64,000 nucleotides of DNA from Xenophilus aerolatus (lineage in GTDB: Bacteria > Pseudomonadota > Gammaproteobacteria > Burkholderiales > Burkholderiaceae_C): assembly GCA_030418545.1 (NCBI GenBank), contig QAIB01000005.1, positions 248,001-312,000 of the forward strand, in the 5' to 3' direction. Shown piece by piece: positions 18,711 to 26,810 of this stretch (its first letter is position 1; each line of letters starts with the position of its first letter). Both the position numbers and the translations under genes were made by a program. The notes under the pieces are model-generated. The model was not told the DNA's origin and did not search any database. It saw only the letters and a program-made list of their open reading frames with translations.

Positions 18711-18930
18711 GGAGAGGTCCTTTCAAGGGGCGGCGCCTGGGGCGTGCCGAGGGTTGGGCCGGGCGATCCCTTCCTGGGGGCAACGCGCCGGAGCGATGGA
18801 TCGCAGTGTGGGCACCCCCGGCGGCGCTGGAAGTGCGTTTACGCACACGCCGACGCAGATCGCCGCCGGCCGCGACAATGCGGCGCGGGCCGCACGCACT
18901 GCCGCCGCCCCTCGCCCGTCCCTGCCTGCC

Positions 18931-19695
18931 TTGACCTTCTCCTTCCCCCTCATCACCGACCCCGTCTTCTATGCCGTCGCCGTGCCGGCGGTGCTGCTGC
19001 TGGGCATCAGCAAGAGCGGCTTCGGCGCGGGGTTCGGATCGCTCGCGGTGCCGCTCATGTCGCTGGCCGTGTCGGTGCCGCAGGCGGCGGCGATCATGAT
19101 GCCGCTGCTGCTGGTGATGGACGTGCTGGGGCTCGCCGCCTTCAGACGCGACTTCGACGCGGCGCTGCTGCGCTTCCTGGTGCCGTGGGCGCTGGTCGGC
19201 ACGGTGGCCGGCACGCTGCTGTTCCGCGTGCTGCCGGCGCACACGGTGGCGGGCATCGTCGGCGTCTTCACGCTCCTTTTCCTGGCGCAGCGCGTGCTGC
19301 GCCCCCCGCGGCCGGAGGACCCGCCGCCCTCCAGGCCCCTGGGGGCGCTGCTCACGGTGCTGTCGGGCTTCACCAGCTTCATCTCGCATGCGGGCGGGCC
19401 GCCGCTCAATGCGTACCTGATCCCGCTGCGGCTGTCGCCCGTCGTCTTCACGGCCACGGTGGCCTACCTCTTCTTCGTCGTGAACCTCAGCAAGTGGGTG
19501 CCCTACGCGTGGCTGGGCCTGCTGGACCTGCGCAACCTCGCGACCTCGCTGGTGCTGATGCCGCTGGCGCCGCTTGGCGTGTGGATCGGCGTGCGCGTGG
19601 CGCGGCGCATCGACCCCACATGGTTCTACCGCTGCGTCTATGCCGGCATGCTGCTCACCGGGCTCAAGCTCGTGTGGGACGGGTTCATCGCGTGA
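18931..19695 (+). CDS. TSUP/TauE-SafE family membrane permease
   Basis: A 254-residue membrane protein of the sulfite exporter TauE/SafE family, with about eight hydrophobic segments in two repeats. The signature near the N terminus is LLLGISKSGFGAGFG and the second half has FTSFISHAGGPPLNAYLIP, the standard TSUP glycine-rich motif pair. A TTG at 18931 (LTFSFPLITD) is chosen as start because it gives a family-like N terminus just before the first helix; the next in-frame ATG upstream (about 18796) would add an unlikely polar extension. The substrate may be a sulfur oxyanion or an organic acid; the neighbour doxX weakly favours sulfur chemistry. Confidence 0.85.
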   Translation: MTFSFPLITDPVFYAVAVPAVLLLGISKSGFGAGFGSLAVPLMSLAVSVPQAAAIMMPLLLVMDVLGLAAFRRDFDAALLRFLVPWALVGTVAGTLLFRVLPAHTVAGIVGVFTLLFLAQRVLRPPRPEDPPPSRPLGALLTVLSGFTSFISHAGGPPLNAYLIPLRLSPVVFTATVAYLFFVVNLSKWVPYAWLGLLDLRNLATSLVLMPLAPLGVWIGVRVARRIDPTWFYRCVYAGMLLTGLKLVWDGFIA

Positions 19696-19721
19696 AACAC
19701 CCCCCATGCCGCTTCGCGGCT

Positions 19722-19755
19722 CCCCCCTCTCTGGCGCCTTCGGCTTGGAGGGGGG
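19722..19755. terminator. Hairpin downstream of the TSUP gene
   Basis: CCCCCCTC at 19722-19729 pairs with GAGGGGGG at 19748-19755 around an 18-base loop. It lies 26 bp after the TSUP stop, in a 209-bp gap that otherwise has no coding sequence. There is no T tract, so this may be a Rho-type or mRNA-stabilising hairpin or part of a family-specific intergenic repeat rather than a true intrinsic terminator. Confidence 0.45.
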
Positions 19756-19904
19756 CGCACCCAGCGCCCTGGCCGAGCCAGTTCCGCGGGTGCCCTGAGG
19801 GCTTTGCTTCGCTCGCCGGCTGCAAGGAGTCTCATGCGGTGCCGGTGCGTAGCACCCCTGGAAGCTGAGATTTCCCCAACCCCACCTTGCATCAGGAGCC
19901 TTCG

Positions 19905-20660
19905 ATGTCCGACCTCTTCATCCTCACCGGTGCGTCCCGCGGCATGGGCCGCGCCATGGCCGCGCAGTTGCTGCAACGCGATGGCGTGCAGTTGCTGTGC
20001 CTCTCGCGCGGGCGCGACGCCGCGCTGGAGCGCCGCCCCGCGGGCGCCGGAAGCCGTGCCGAGCAGTGGCAGGTCGACCTGGCCGATCCGCTGCCGGCCG
20101 CCGAGCGCGTGCGGGAGTGGCTCGCGGGCCTGGACGGCGCGGGCTTTCGCTCGGCCACGCTGATCAACAACGCCGGCACGGTCGGCCATCCCGCACCGCT
20201 GGCCAAGGCCTCGCTGGCCGAGCTGTCGCAGTCGCTGCGCGTGGGGCTGGAGGCGGCCCTGCTGCTCACGGCGTCCTTCCTCGGCGCCACCGCCGGCTGG
20301 CCGGGCCGCCGGCAGGTGCTGAACATCTCCTCCGGCCTGGGCCGCAATGCGCTGGGCAGCCAGGCGCCGTACTGCGCGGCCAAGGCGGGCATGGACCATT
20401 TCTCGCGCGCCGTGGCGCTCGAGGAGCAGGGCGAGGGCGGCGCGCGCATCGTCTCGCTGGCGCCGGGCGTCATCGACACCGACATGCAGGTGCAACTGCG
20501 CGGCACCGATGCGGCGCTCTTCCCCGACCGCGGCCGCTTCGAGAAGCTCAAGGCCGACGGGCTGCTCGACTCGCCCGAAGCGGCCGCGCGCAAGGTGCTG
20601 GCCTGGCTCGAGCGCCCCGACTTCGGTGCACAGCCTGTGGGCGACGTGCGGCAGCCCTGA
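19905..20660 (+). CDS. SDR-family oxidoreductase (benzil/sepiapterin-reductase-like)
   Basis: A 251-residue short-chain dehydrogenase. The NAD(P)-binding motif TGASRGMGRAM begins at residue 8, NNAG follows at about residue 88, and the catalytic YCAAKAG and Ser in NISSGLG are in place. A basic residue after the glycine motif (LLCLSRGRD) suggests NADPH. The GASRGMGRAMA start together with LNISSGLGRNALGSQ resembles the YueD/sepiapterin reductase branch rather than fatty-acid FabG proteins. The start at 19905 has AGGAG eight bases upstream. It is followed by a GAF-domain gene 85 bp on. Confidence 0.85.
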   Translation: MSDLFILTGASRGMGRAMAAQLLQRDGVQLLCLSRGRDAALERRPAGAGSRAEQWQVDLADPLPAAERVREWLAGLDGAGFRSATLINNAGTVGHPAPLAKASLAELSQSLRVGLEAALLLTASFLGATAGWPGRRQVLNISSGLGRNALGSQAPYCAAKAGMDHFSRAVALEEQGEGGARIVSLAPGVIDTDMQVQLRGTDAALFPDRGRFEKLKADGLLDSPEAAARKVLAWLERPDFGAQPVGDVRQP

Positions 20661-20745
20661 CGCGGTGCCGGACTACGCGGGCCGGCCCTCCGTCCTGTCC
20701 GCCGCGGCCCGGCGCCCGGCGTTGAATGCCGGAGGAAAACAACGA

Positions 20746-21276
20746 ATGGCGCGCGCACCCCGTCCCGACCGCTCCCCCACCCAGGACTTCGAGGCCGAGC
20801 TGGCCCGCCTGCAGGTCGCCACGGCCGATGGCGGCAGCCGCGGCTTGTCCATGCTGCTGTCGCCCGTGCTGAAGCTGGTGCGCGAACACCTCGGCATGGA
20901 CGTCGTCTTCGTGGCCCAGTTCGTGGGTGACGACAACGTGTTCCGCCATGTCGAGGCCGCGCCGGGGCGCCGCGTGATGGCCATCGGCGAAGCGTGCGCT
21001 CGCGAGCGCAGCTATTGCCAGCGCGTGGTCGACGGCCGCCTGCCGCCGCTGGAGCGCAACGTGCCGGCGCGCGAGGACTTCTCGCGGCTGCCCACCTTCG
21101 ACTTTCCCATCGGTTGCTACCTCAGCGTGCCGCTGCGGCTGCAGGGCGGCCGCATCTACGGCGTGCTGTGCTGCTTCAGCTTCGCGCCCAACGAAGACTT
21201 GGGCCAGCGCGACCTGCGGCGCCTGGAGATGGCGGCGCAGCTCGCCACGCGGCTGATCGAAGAGCTCGGGACCTGA
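20746..21276 (+). CDS. Stand-alone GAF-domain protein
   Basis: A 176-residue protein that is mainly one GAF domain. The N terminus is basic and polar (MARAPRPDRSPTQDFEAEL); the GAF core runs from about residue 45, with HLGMDVVFVAQF, a bend reading PIGCYLSVPLRLQGGRIYGVL and a final amphipathic helix. ARERSYCQRVVDG contains one Cys. There is no attached output domain, so it may act as a small-molecule sensing partner or a modified enzyme such as a methionine-sulfoxide reductase; the typical fRMsr cysteines are not clearly present. The start at 20746 has GGAGG ten bases upstream. Confidence 0.8.
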   Translation: MARAPRPDRSPTQDFEAELARLQVATADGGSRGLSMLLSPVLKLVREHLGMDVVFVAQFVGDDNVFRHVEAAPGRRVMAIGEACARERSYCQRVVDGRLPPLERNVPAREDFSRLPTFDFPIGCYLSVPLRLQGGRIYGVLCCFSFAPNEDLGQRDLRRLEMAAQLATRLIEELGT

Positions 21277-21280
21277 GTGT

Positions 21281-21343
21281 CATGAACGGAATCGGCCGCC
21301 AGGGCCCACCCTGCGGGCGCGTGCAGCTATCGATTTCGTAGCA
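21281..21343 (-). repeat. 63-bp dispersed repeat, copy 1
   Basis: On the minus strand it begins TGCTACGAAATCGATAGCTG and ends in a GGCGGCCGATTCCG-like tail. It starts 4 bp after the stop of the GAF gene and lies just beyond the 3' end of maiA on the other strand. Same length and layout as the other copies at 30.6, 37.9, 42.4, 54.4, 55.8 and 60.9 kb. Confidence 0.75.
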
Positions 21344-21368
21344 AAGAGTCCTGGGCTCGACGCCGGTA

Positions 21369-22007
21369 TCAGGCAACGTCCGGCTGGCGCTGCGGTTCGG
21401 CCGCCTGAAAGGCCGGCTGCGCCATCGCATGTGCGACCACGCGCGTGATGCGCATGAAGCCGTCCGTGTCGCAGCCCATGCGGCGCGCGTTGGCCACCTG
21501 TGGCACCAGGCAGCAGTCGGCCAGCGTCGGCGCGTCGCCGAAGCACCAGGCGCCGTGGCCATGCCGTTCGAGGAGGCGCTCGACCATGGCCAGGCCGTCG
21601 GCCACCCAATGGGCGTACCAGGCGTCCTTCTGCTCGGGCGTGACCTTGAGCACATCCTGCAGGTAGCGCAGCACGCGCAGGTTGTTCACCGGATGGATGT
21701 CGCAGGCGATCACGTTCGACAGCTCGAGCACGCGGGCACGTGCTCCAGTCTCCAGCGGGATCAGCCGCGGTTCGGGATGCACCTGGTCGAGCCAGTCGAT
21801 GATCGCCATCGACTGGCCGAGGTGGAAGCCGCCGTCGACGATGGCCGGCACCGAGGCCGAGGCGTTGACGCCGGCCACGTAGTCGGCCGCGCGGTGCCCG
21901 CCCGTGCGGATGTTGACCGGCAGGTAGTCGTACGGCAGCCCCTTGAGGGCGAGCGCGATGCGCACCCGGTAGGAGGTGGAGCTGTTGAAGAAGCTGTGCA
22001 GCTGCAT
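21369..22007 (-). CDS. maiA: Maleylpyruvate/maleylacetoacetate isomerase (zeta-class GST)
   Basis: A 212-residue glutathione-dependent cis-trans isomerase. The active-site stretch FFNSSTSYRVRIALALKG carries the zeta-class S-S-x-S motif that binds glutathione. The C-terminal helical domain shows IACDIHPVNNLRVL and GDAPTLADCCLVPQ, both typical. In this operon, downstream of gentisate dioxygenase and a fumarylpyruvate hydrolase-type gene, the substrate is most likely maleylpyruvate, giving fumarylpyruvate (the NagL role). Its start codon overlaps the upstream stop by one base (TGATG), implying coupled translation. Confidence 0.93.
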   Translation of the reverse strand: MQLHSFFNSSTSYRVRIALALKGLPYDYLPVNIRTGGHRAADYVAGVNASASVPAIVDGGFHLGQSMAIIDWLDQVHPEPRLIPLETGARARVLELSNVIACDIHPVNNLRVLRYLQDVLKVTPEQKDAWYAHWVADGLAMVERLLERHGHGAWCFGDAPTLADCCLVPQVANARRMGCDTDGFMRITRVVAHAMAQPAFQAAEPQRQPDVA

Positions 22008-22705
22008 CACACCACGCGCACCGAAATTTCGCCCAGGCGATCGATGCCCACCTTCATCAGGTCGCCGGTCTTCACCGCGCCGACGCCTTCGGGCGTGCCG
22101 GTGAAGATCAAATCGCCGGGCTCGAGGCGGAAGTAGCGCGACAGGTCGGCAATGGTTTCGGCCACCGACCAGATCAGGTGCGACACGTTGCTGCGCTGTC
22201 GGTCCGCGCCGTTGACTGTGAGCCAGATCGCGGCATCGGTGAAGTGCCCGACCTTGCTCGCCGGGTGCAGCGGCCCCGTGGGCGCGGAGGCGTCGAAGGC
22301 CTTGCCGATCTCCCAGGGGCGGCCCATCTCGCGCATCTTCATCTGCAGGTCGCGACGCGTCATGTCCAGGCCCACGGCGTAGCCCCAGGCATGGCCGAGC
22401 GCCTGTTCGACCGGAATGTCGGAGCCGGCCTGGCCGATCGCGACGACGAGTTCGGCCTCGTAGTGGTAGTTGGCGGTCTGCGTGGGGTAGGGCAATTCCA
22501 GCGTCTGGCCCTCGGGCACGGGCACGACCGCATCGGCCGGCTTGCAGAAGAAGAAGGGCGGCTCGCGCTCGGGGTCGAAGCCCATCTCGCGCGCATGCGC
22601 CGCGTAGTTGCGGCCGACGCAATAGACACGGCGCACGGCGAAACGGTCGTCGCTGCCGGCGACCGGAAGGGTGACGGGAGCGGGGGCGGGAAAAACGAGG
22701 GCCAT
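22007..22705 (-). CDS. Fumarylpyruvate hydrolase (FAH family)
   Basis: A 232-residue FAH-superfamily hydrolase that should cleave fumarylpyruvate to fumarate and pyruvate, the end of the gentisate route. VYCVGRNYAAHAREMG and PFFFCKPADAVV are the conserved N-terminal region; HYEAELVVAIG and the following GYAVGLDMTRRDLQ carry the Glu/Glu/Asp metal ligands of the family, and LIFTGTPEGVGAVKTGD the C-terminal loop. Length matches the NagK type rather than the 420-residue eukaryotic-like fumarylacetoacetases. It sits between the dioxygenase and the isomerase gene on one transcript. Confidence 0.92.
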   Translation of the reverse strand: MALVFPAPAPVTLPVAGSDDRFAVRRVYCVGRNYAAHAREMGFDPEREPPFFFCKPADAVVPVPEGQTLELPYPTQTANYHYEAELVVAIGQAGSDIPVEQALGHAWGYAVGLDMTRRDLQMKMREMGRPWEIGKAFDASAPTGPLHPASKVGHFTDAAIWLTVNGADRQRSNVSHLIWSVAETIADLSRYFRLEPGDLIFTGTPEGVGAVKTGDLMKVGIDRLGEISVRVV

Positions 22706-22753
22706 GGGATGTCCTGGCAGTGACTGCCGATTGATGAAGAAAAACGGGGATGG

Positions 22754-22776
22754 AAAGGCGGGACTGCTGGCCCGCC
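22754..22776 (-). terminator. Stem-loop between gtdA and the hydrolase gene
   Basis: GGCGGG at 22757-22762 and CCCGCC at 22771-22776 form a 6-bp stem; read on the minus strand it is followed by TTTCC. It lies in the 95-bp gap inside the operon, so it may reduce read-through or protect the upstream message rather than stop all transcription. Confidence 0.35.
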
Positions 22777-22800
22777 GTGGACCGCCCGGCTGGGGCCGGC

Positions 22801-23862
22801 TTACAGCCGCTCTTCGCGCAGCAGGTTCAGCGCGGCCTGCACCGGCCGGTCCGAATAGCTGAAGAGCACCGCGTCGTCGACCGACGCGAGCTGCACCGGC
22901 TGCCAGGAGGGCACGACGAACACGTCGCGTGGCTCGAATCGGAACTGCTGCTCGCCGATGCGCGCCGTGCCGTGGCCTTCGACCACGCTGAACACGGTGG
23001 CGTCGCTGGTGCGGTAGGTCTTGCCCTGGAAGCCCTTGGGCAGGAACTGCATGAAGGTCGCCATCGTGGGCATGGGCCAGCCGCCGGTGGCGGGGTTCAC
23101 GTAGCGCAGCTTCACGCCGTCCCAGGCGTCGATCTCGCCGCGCTGGTACAGCGCGTCGAGCGCCTCGCGCGTGCGGGCATAGGGGTAGCTGAAGATCGGC
23201 GAGCTGGGGTCGGTCACCCGGTGCCGCACCGGCGCCATGTTGTGGCCGAAGCGCGCCCAGCTGCTGCCTTCGGGCCGCACCACGGCTTGGGTGGAGGCGC
23301 TGTGGTTCTCGGCGAAGCCGGCGTCCAGGTGCTGGATCAGCGGGATGTCCAGGCCGTCCAGCCACACGACGGGCTCACCGCCTTCCTCCACCGTGGCATT
23401 GCCGTGGTCGTGCCAGTTCCAGGAGGGCGTGATGATGAAGTCGCCCGGGTGCATGGTCGTGCGCTCGCCGTTGACGGCCGTCCAGGCGCCCTGGCCCTCG
23501 ACGATGAAGCGCAGCGCCGACTGCGTGTGCCGGTGGCTGGGCGCGATCTCGCCCGGCAGGATGAGCTGCAGGCCGGCATAGAGGGTGGAGGTGATGCTCG
23601 AGCTGCCCGGCAGGCCCGGGTTCTCGAGGATCAGCACGCGGCGCACCGCCTCTTCGGCGCTGATCAGCTGGCCGGCCTGCATCACCAGCGGGCGCACCTC
23701 GTTCCATTTCCACAGGGCCGCCACGGCCTTGGGGCGCGGGTGCGGCGGCACCAGGGCGTGCAGCGACTCCCACAGGGGCGCCATGTTCTGGCGGCCGATG
23801 CGCTCGTAGTAGGCGGCTCGGCCGTCGCTGGTGGCAGGGGCGGTCCTGGGAAGGGCTGACAT
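22801..23862 (-). CDS. gtdA: Gentisate 1,2-dioxygenase
   Basis: A 353-residue bicupin ring-cleavage enzyme that opens gentisate to maleylpyruvate using Fe(II) and oxygen. The metal-binding histidines of the first cupin are visible in [14 protein letters not shown] and WNWHDHGN; the second cupin ([15 protein letters not shown], ending DVFVVPSW) lacks them, as usual. The start at 23862 (MSALPRTAP) has a GGAGA ribosome site eight bases upstream; an earlier in-frame start at 23958 would overlap the divergent promoter region. First gene of the gentisate operon, divergent from a LysR regulator. Confidence 0.94.
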   Translation of the reverse strand: MSALPRTAPATSDGRAAYYERIGRQNMAPLWESLHALVPPHPRPKAVAALWKWNEVRPLVMQAGQLISAEEAVRRVLILENPGLPGSSSITSTLYAGLQLILPGEIAPSHRHTQSALRFIVEGQGAWTAVNGERTTMHPGDFIITPSWNWHDHGNATVEEGGEPVVWLDGLDIPLIQHLDAGFAENHSASTQAVVRPEGSSWARFGHNMAPVRHRVTDPSSPIFSYPYARTREALDALYQRGEIDAWDGVKLRYVNPATGGWPMPTMATFMQFLPKGFQGKTYRTSDATVFSVVEGHGTARIGEQQFRFEPRDVFVVPSWQPVQLASVDDAVLFSYSDRPVQAALNLLREERL

Positions 23863-23960
23863 GGTGTCTCCGAAAAGTCGTTGGAGTCGGCCGAGCCGAC
23901 CCTCTCCGTGCATTATTCGGCGCGAGCTATGGTTCGTAAAATCACCATTCGTTCTCACTC

Positions 23961-23976
23961 ATACGCGAAGTCGTAT
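23961..23976. promoter_or_regulatory. Palindrome in gtdA/LysR divergent promoter region
   Basis: ATACG at 23961-23965 and CGTAT at 23972-23976 form a perfect inverted repeat with a 6-base spacer, 18 bp upstream of the LysR start codon. It has the general shape of a LysR-type recognition site, though the T-to-A spacing is 12 rather than the classical 11. Likely target of the adjacent regulator. Confidence 0.45.
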
Positions 23977-23994
23977 TGCTCTAAGGGTTAACCC

Positions 23995-24936
23995 GTGGAT
24001 TGGACCCAGCGCCTGCGTTTGCGCCATCTGCAGTTGCTTTTGAGCCTCGCGCGTACCGGCAACATGAGCCAGTCGGCGCAGGAACTGCACACCACGCAGC
24101 CGGGCTTGTCGAAGTGGCTGCGGGAACTCGAGGACGACATCGGCCTGCCGCTCTTCGAGCGCCACGCACGGGGGCTGCATCCCACCGCGCATGGCGAGGC
24201 GCTCATCGCCCACGCCCGCCGCATCGAGGCCCAGCTCGACACCGCGCGCGACGACATGGCGGCGCTGCGCGCGGGCGGCAGCGGCCTCGTGGTGGTCGGC
24301 ACCTCCGGCGCCTCCGCCTCCGACACCGTGCCCCTGGCCACGCTCAAGCTGCTGCAGCAGATGCCGCGTGCGCAACTGCGGGTCGTGGAGAGCACGATGG
24401 ACCTGCTGATGGACCGGCTCGCGCACGGCGAGCTCGACATCGTCGTCGGCCGCACCACGACCGGCCACCACCACGAGCAGATGCGCGCCGAGATGCTCTA
24501 CATGGAGCCGCTGCACTTCGTCGCGCGGCCGCAGCACCCGCTGTTCAAGCGCCCGTCGCTGGCGTGGCGCGACCTCATGGACTTCCGCTGGGTCGTGTGG
24601 CCGCGCGGCACGCCGATCCGCGACGCGCTGGAGGCGGCCCTGGCCGAGGCCGGCCAGCAGCTCCCGCGCGACCACGTCGAGTCGAACTCGGTGGCCGTGA
24701 ACCTCACCCTCATCAACAGCAGCCCGATGATCGGCATCGCCTCGCATCGCACCGCGCAGCGCTTCGCGCGACTGGGGGCGATGCGCATCCTGCCGCTGCG
24801 GCTGGCGGGCTTCGGGTCGGTGTCGATGTACTGGAACGCGGCGGGCGCGAACCGTGCCGCCGTGGCGGCGATGCTGGAGTGCCTGCGCACGGCCGACAGC
24901 GAGGTCGATGCCGGCGTGGCCGGCGAGGGGATGTGA
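23995..24936 (+). CDS. LysR-type regulator of the gentisate operon
   Basis: A 313-residue LysR-family regulator starting at GTG 23995 (MDWTQRLRLRHLQLL). The N-terminal winged helix includes MSQSAQELHTTQPGLSKWLREL and LPLFERHARGL; the effector domain has LVVVGTSGA and NSSPMIGIASHRTAQR. The divergent position 132 bp from gtdA makes it the probable activator of gentisate breakdown with gentisate or a precursor as inducer. This is inference from layout. It is followed convergently by the TAXI protein gene. Confidence 0.9.
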   Translation: MDWTQRLRLRHLQLLLSLARTGNMSQSAQELHTTQPGLSKWLRELEDDIGLPLFERHARGLHPTAHGEALIAHARRIEAQLDTARDDMAALRAGGSGLVVVGTSGASASDTVPLATLKLLQQMPRAQLRVVESTMDLLMDRLAHGELDIVVGRTTTGHHHEQMRAEMLYMEPLHFVARPQHPLFKRPSLAWRDLMDFRWVVWPRGTPIRDALEAALAEAGQQLPRDHVESNSVAVNLTLINSSPMIGIASHRTAQRFARLGAMRILPLRLAGFGSVSMYWNAAGANRAAVAAMLECLRTADSEVDAGVAGEGM

Positions 24937-24954
24937 GCCGAGCCCGCCGCCCGC

Positions 24955-26037
24955 TCAGCGCCGGCAGATGCCCAGCACCCGTTCCTGTTCGGAGCAGGCG
25001 CGCAGGCTCGGCGCGGCCGCGGTCGGCGGGGACGACGACTGTGCCCGCGCGCTGCGCTCCGCGATGCAGGCGCGCAGCTGCCTTTCCACCGGCGGGTAGT
25101 AGACCCAGCCGCGCTGCAGGGGCGGAAGCTCGAGCTTGACCTGCTTCCACTTGGGATGCCCCTCGGCCTGCAGGCGATCGAAGTTGGCGCACAGCGAGTC
25201 GGCAAAGCGCCGCAGGCTGCCCACCGTGGACTGCAGGGCGTAGTCGTACGACACGAGATAGGCCTTCACCGTCAGCGTGGGGATGTCGCTGGTGAGCCAT
25301 GACGGGTAGCTCGATGCGCGCAGCGTGCCGGGAAAGTAGGTGCGCTTGGCACGTGCGGTTTCGGGCGCGCTCTCGTCCAGCCGCAGGATCTTGATGTAGT
25401 TGCGCGCTTCTGGCTTCATGTCCGCGAACAGCTTGGCCGGCTGGCCAGCGACGATGATGGCGACGTCGATGCTCTTGTCCACGGTAAGCCTGGCCAGCGC
25501 CTCCTCGTTGGTGAGGTAATGGGCGTTCGACGGCGCCAGCGCTTCCCCGAACATGAGCTGGTAGAGGGTGCGCGCGCTCAGCGCGGTGCCGCTGCCGAGG
25601 GGGCCGACGCCCAGCGCCTTGCCCTTGATCTGGTGGATGGATTCGAGCGGCGAATCGGCACGGGCGACGAAGTAGATCTCCTCGTCGTACAGCGGCAGCA
25701 GCAGCCGCAGCGGCCGGATGATGTTGGCCGCGTCGGCATTGCCGGCCTTGGCCTCGTCCAGGAAGGCCTGGTACACGTCCGACTGCACCAGTGCCAGCTT
25801 CACGCCCGGCTCGAAGCGCAGCCGGTTCACGTTCTCGGCCGAGCCCTTGGATTCCAGCACCTCCAGGTCGAGGCCGGCCGGCTCCGCCACGTAGCGTGCG
25901 AGGTCGCGGCCGATCTGGATGTAGGTGCCGGTCTTGGACGCCGTCACGATCTTGTACTGCGGCCGCGGCGCGGCCGCGCTCGCCAGCGTGGTGGCTGCGA
26001 GCAGCATCAGCCCGGCGAGGAAGAAGTCGATTCGCAT
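24955..26037 (-). CDS. TAXI-family TRAP solute-binding protein
   Basis: A 360-residue periplasmic protein. The signal peptide is MRIDFFLAGLMLLAATTLASA; then YKIVTASKTGTYIQIGRDLARY, the hallmark TAXI motif, GSAENVNRLRF and VGPLGSGTALSARTL. The C-terminal 60 residues extend beyond the usual family end (family about 320) and contain three cysteines (RACIAERS, LRACSEQ, LGICRR). There is no TRAP fused permease next to it; instead it is the last gene of a three-gene operon with two unrecognised proteins. Role may be sensory or it may serve a distant permease. Confidence 0.88.
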   Translation of the reverse strand: MRIDFFLAGLMLLAATTLASAAAPRPQYKIVTASKTGTYIQIGRDLARYVAEPAGLDLEVLESKGSAENVNRLRFEPGVKLALVQSDVYQAFLDEAKAGNADAANIIRPLRLLLPLYDEEIYFVARADSPLESIHQIKGKALGVGPLGSGTALSARTLYQLMFGEALAPSNAHYLTNEEALARLTVDKSIDVAIIVAGQPAKLFADMKPEARNYIKILRLDESAPETARAKRTYFPGTLRASSYPSWLTSDIPTLTVKAYLVSYDYALQSTVGSLRRFADSLCANFDRLQAEGHPKWKQVKLELPPLQRGWVYYPPVERQLRACIAERSARAQSSSPPTAAAPSLRACSEQERVLGICRR

Positions 26038-26058
26038 GGCGGTCTCCTGGTCTCTCGT

Positions 26059-26808
26059 TCAGCGGCCCGGCGGCGTGCACAGCGACAGCGCCGCCAGCGC
26101 CCCCGGGCAGGCGGTGCCCTGCAATGGCGCCGGCGGAGCCGCGAAGGGCTCGGCGCCGGGCGGCGGCTCCGGCGCAACGGCGGGAAGCGAGGCCGGGGCG
26201 GGCGCAGGAGGCGGCGCGGCGGGCGGCGATGCGTCCGCTGCCGCGCCCGGCGCCATCGGCGCTGCCGGCGCTGGCGCGGCAGACGATGACGGCGCCGGCG
26301 CGCGCACCCGCGCCGGCGTGAGCGGTACCAGCGGCGGCGCGGGCTCGGCCGCAGCTGGCGCCGCGGGCAACGGGGCCGGCGGCGGCGCTGGGGCAGTCTG
26401 CGCCGGCGCCGCCCTCTGGGCCGCAGCGGACTCGGGCGGTGCATCGGCCAAGGCGAGGTAGACGATGACCGCCGCGAGCACCACGACCAGTGCCGTGAGG
26501 GCGATCACCAGGCGGCGTGCCGATGCCTGCGGATCGCCCGGCCGCGGCGCGGGCTGCAGCGGCGCGCTGGCGTTGGTCGGCGGGACGGCGGCGTCGTCCG
26601 GCACGCCCGGCGAGGCCGACACGAGGGCGGGCGTCGGCACCGCCGTGGCTGGCACCGGCGCGCGCGCCGCCGGCCCCGGCGCCGATTCGCCCGGCGTGCC
26701 GCAGTAGGGACAGAAGGCGACCGGCCCTTGCAACATGTGCAGGCAATGGCTGCATGCCCGACTCGCCTGCCGGTGTGCGCCTTGGAGGTCCAGCGGCAGG
26801 GCTGCCAT
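26059..26808 (-). CDS. Zinc-ribbon, single-TM, Pro/Ala-rich protein of unknown function
   Basis: A 249-residue protein built from three parts. An N-terminal zinc ribbon has two cysteine pairs, CSHC and CPYC, 12 residues apart (about 20-38). A Pro/Ala-rich linker leads to one transmembrane helix, LVIALTALVVVLAAVIVYLAL. The rest, about 120 residues, is an extremely Pro/Ala-rich, probably extended and extracytoplasmic arm ending in a short segment with two Cys (GTACPGALAALSLC). The start at 26808 lies 2 bp after the upstream stop. I do not recognise the protein; the shape suggests a membrane tether whose periplasmic arm could reach the TAXI protein encoded next. Confidence 0.75.
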   Translation of the reverse strand: MAALPLDLQGAHRQASRACSHCLHMLQGPVAFCPYCGTPGESAPGPAARAPVPATAVPTPALVSASPGVPDDAAVPPTNASAPLQPAPRPGDPQASARRLVIALTALVVVLAAVIVYLALADAPPESAAAQRAAPAQTAPAPPPAPLPAAPAAAEPAPPLVPLTPARVRAPAPSSSAAPAPAAPMAPGAAADASPPAAPPPAPAPASLPAVAPEPPPGAEPFAAPPAPLQGTACPGALAALSLCTPPGR

Positions 26809-26810
26809 GG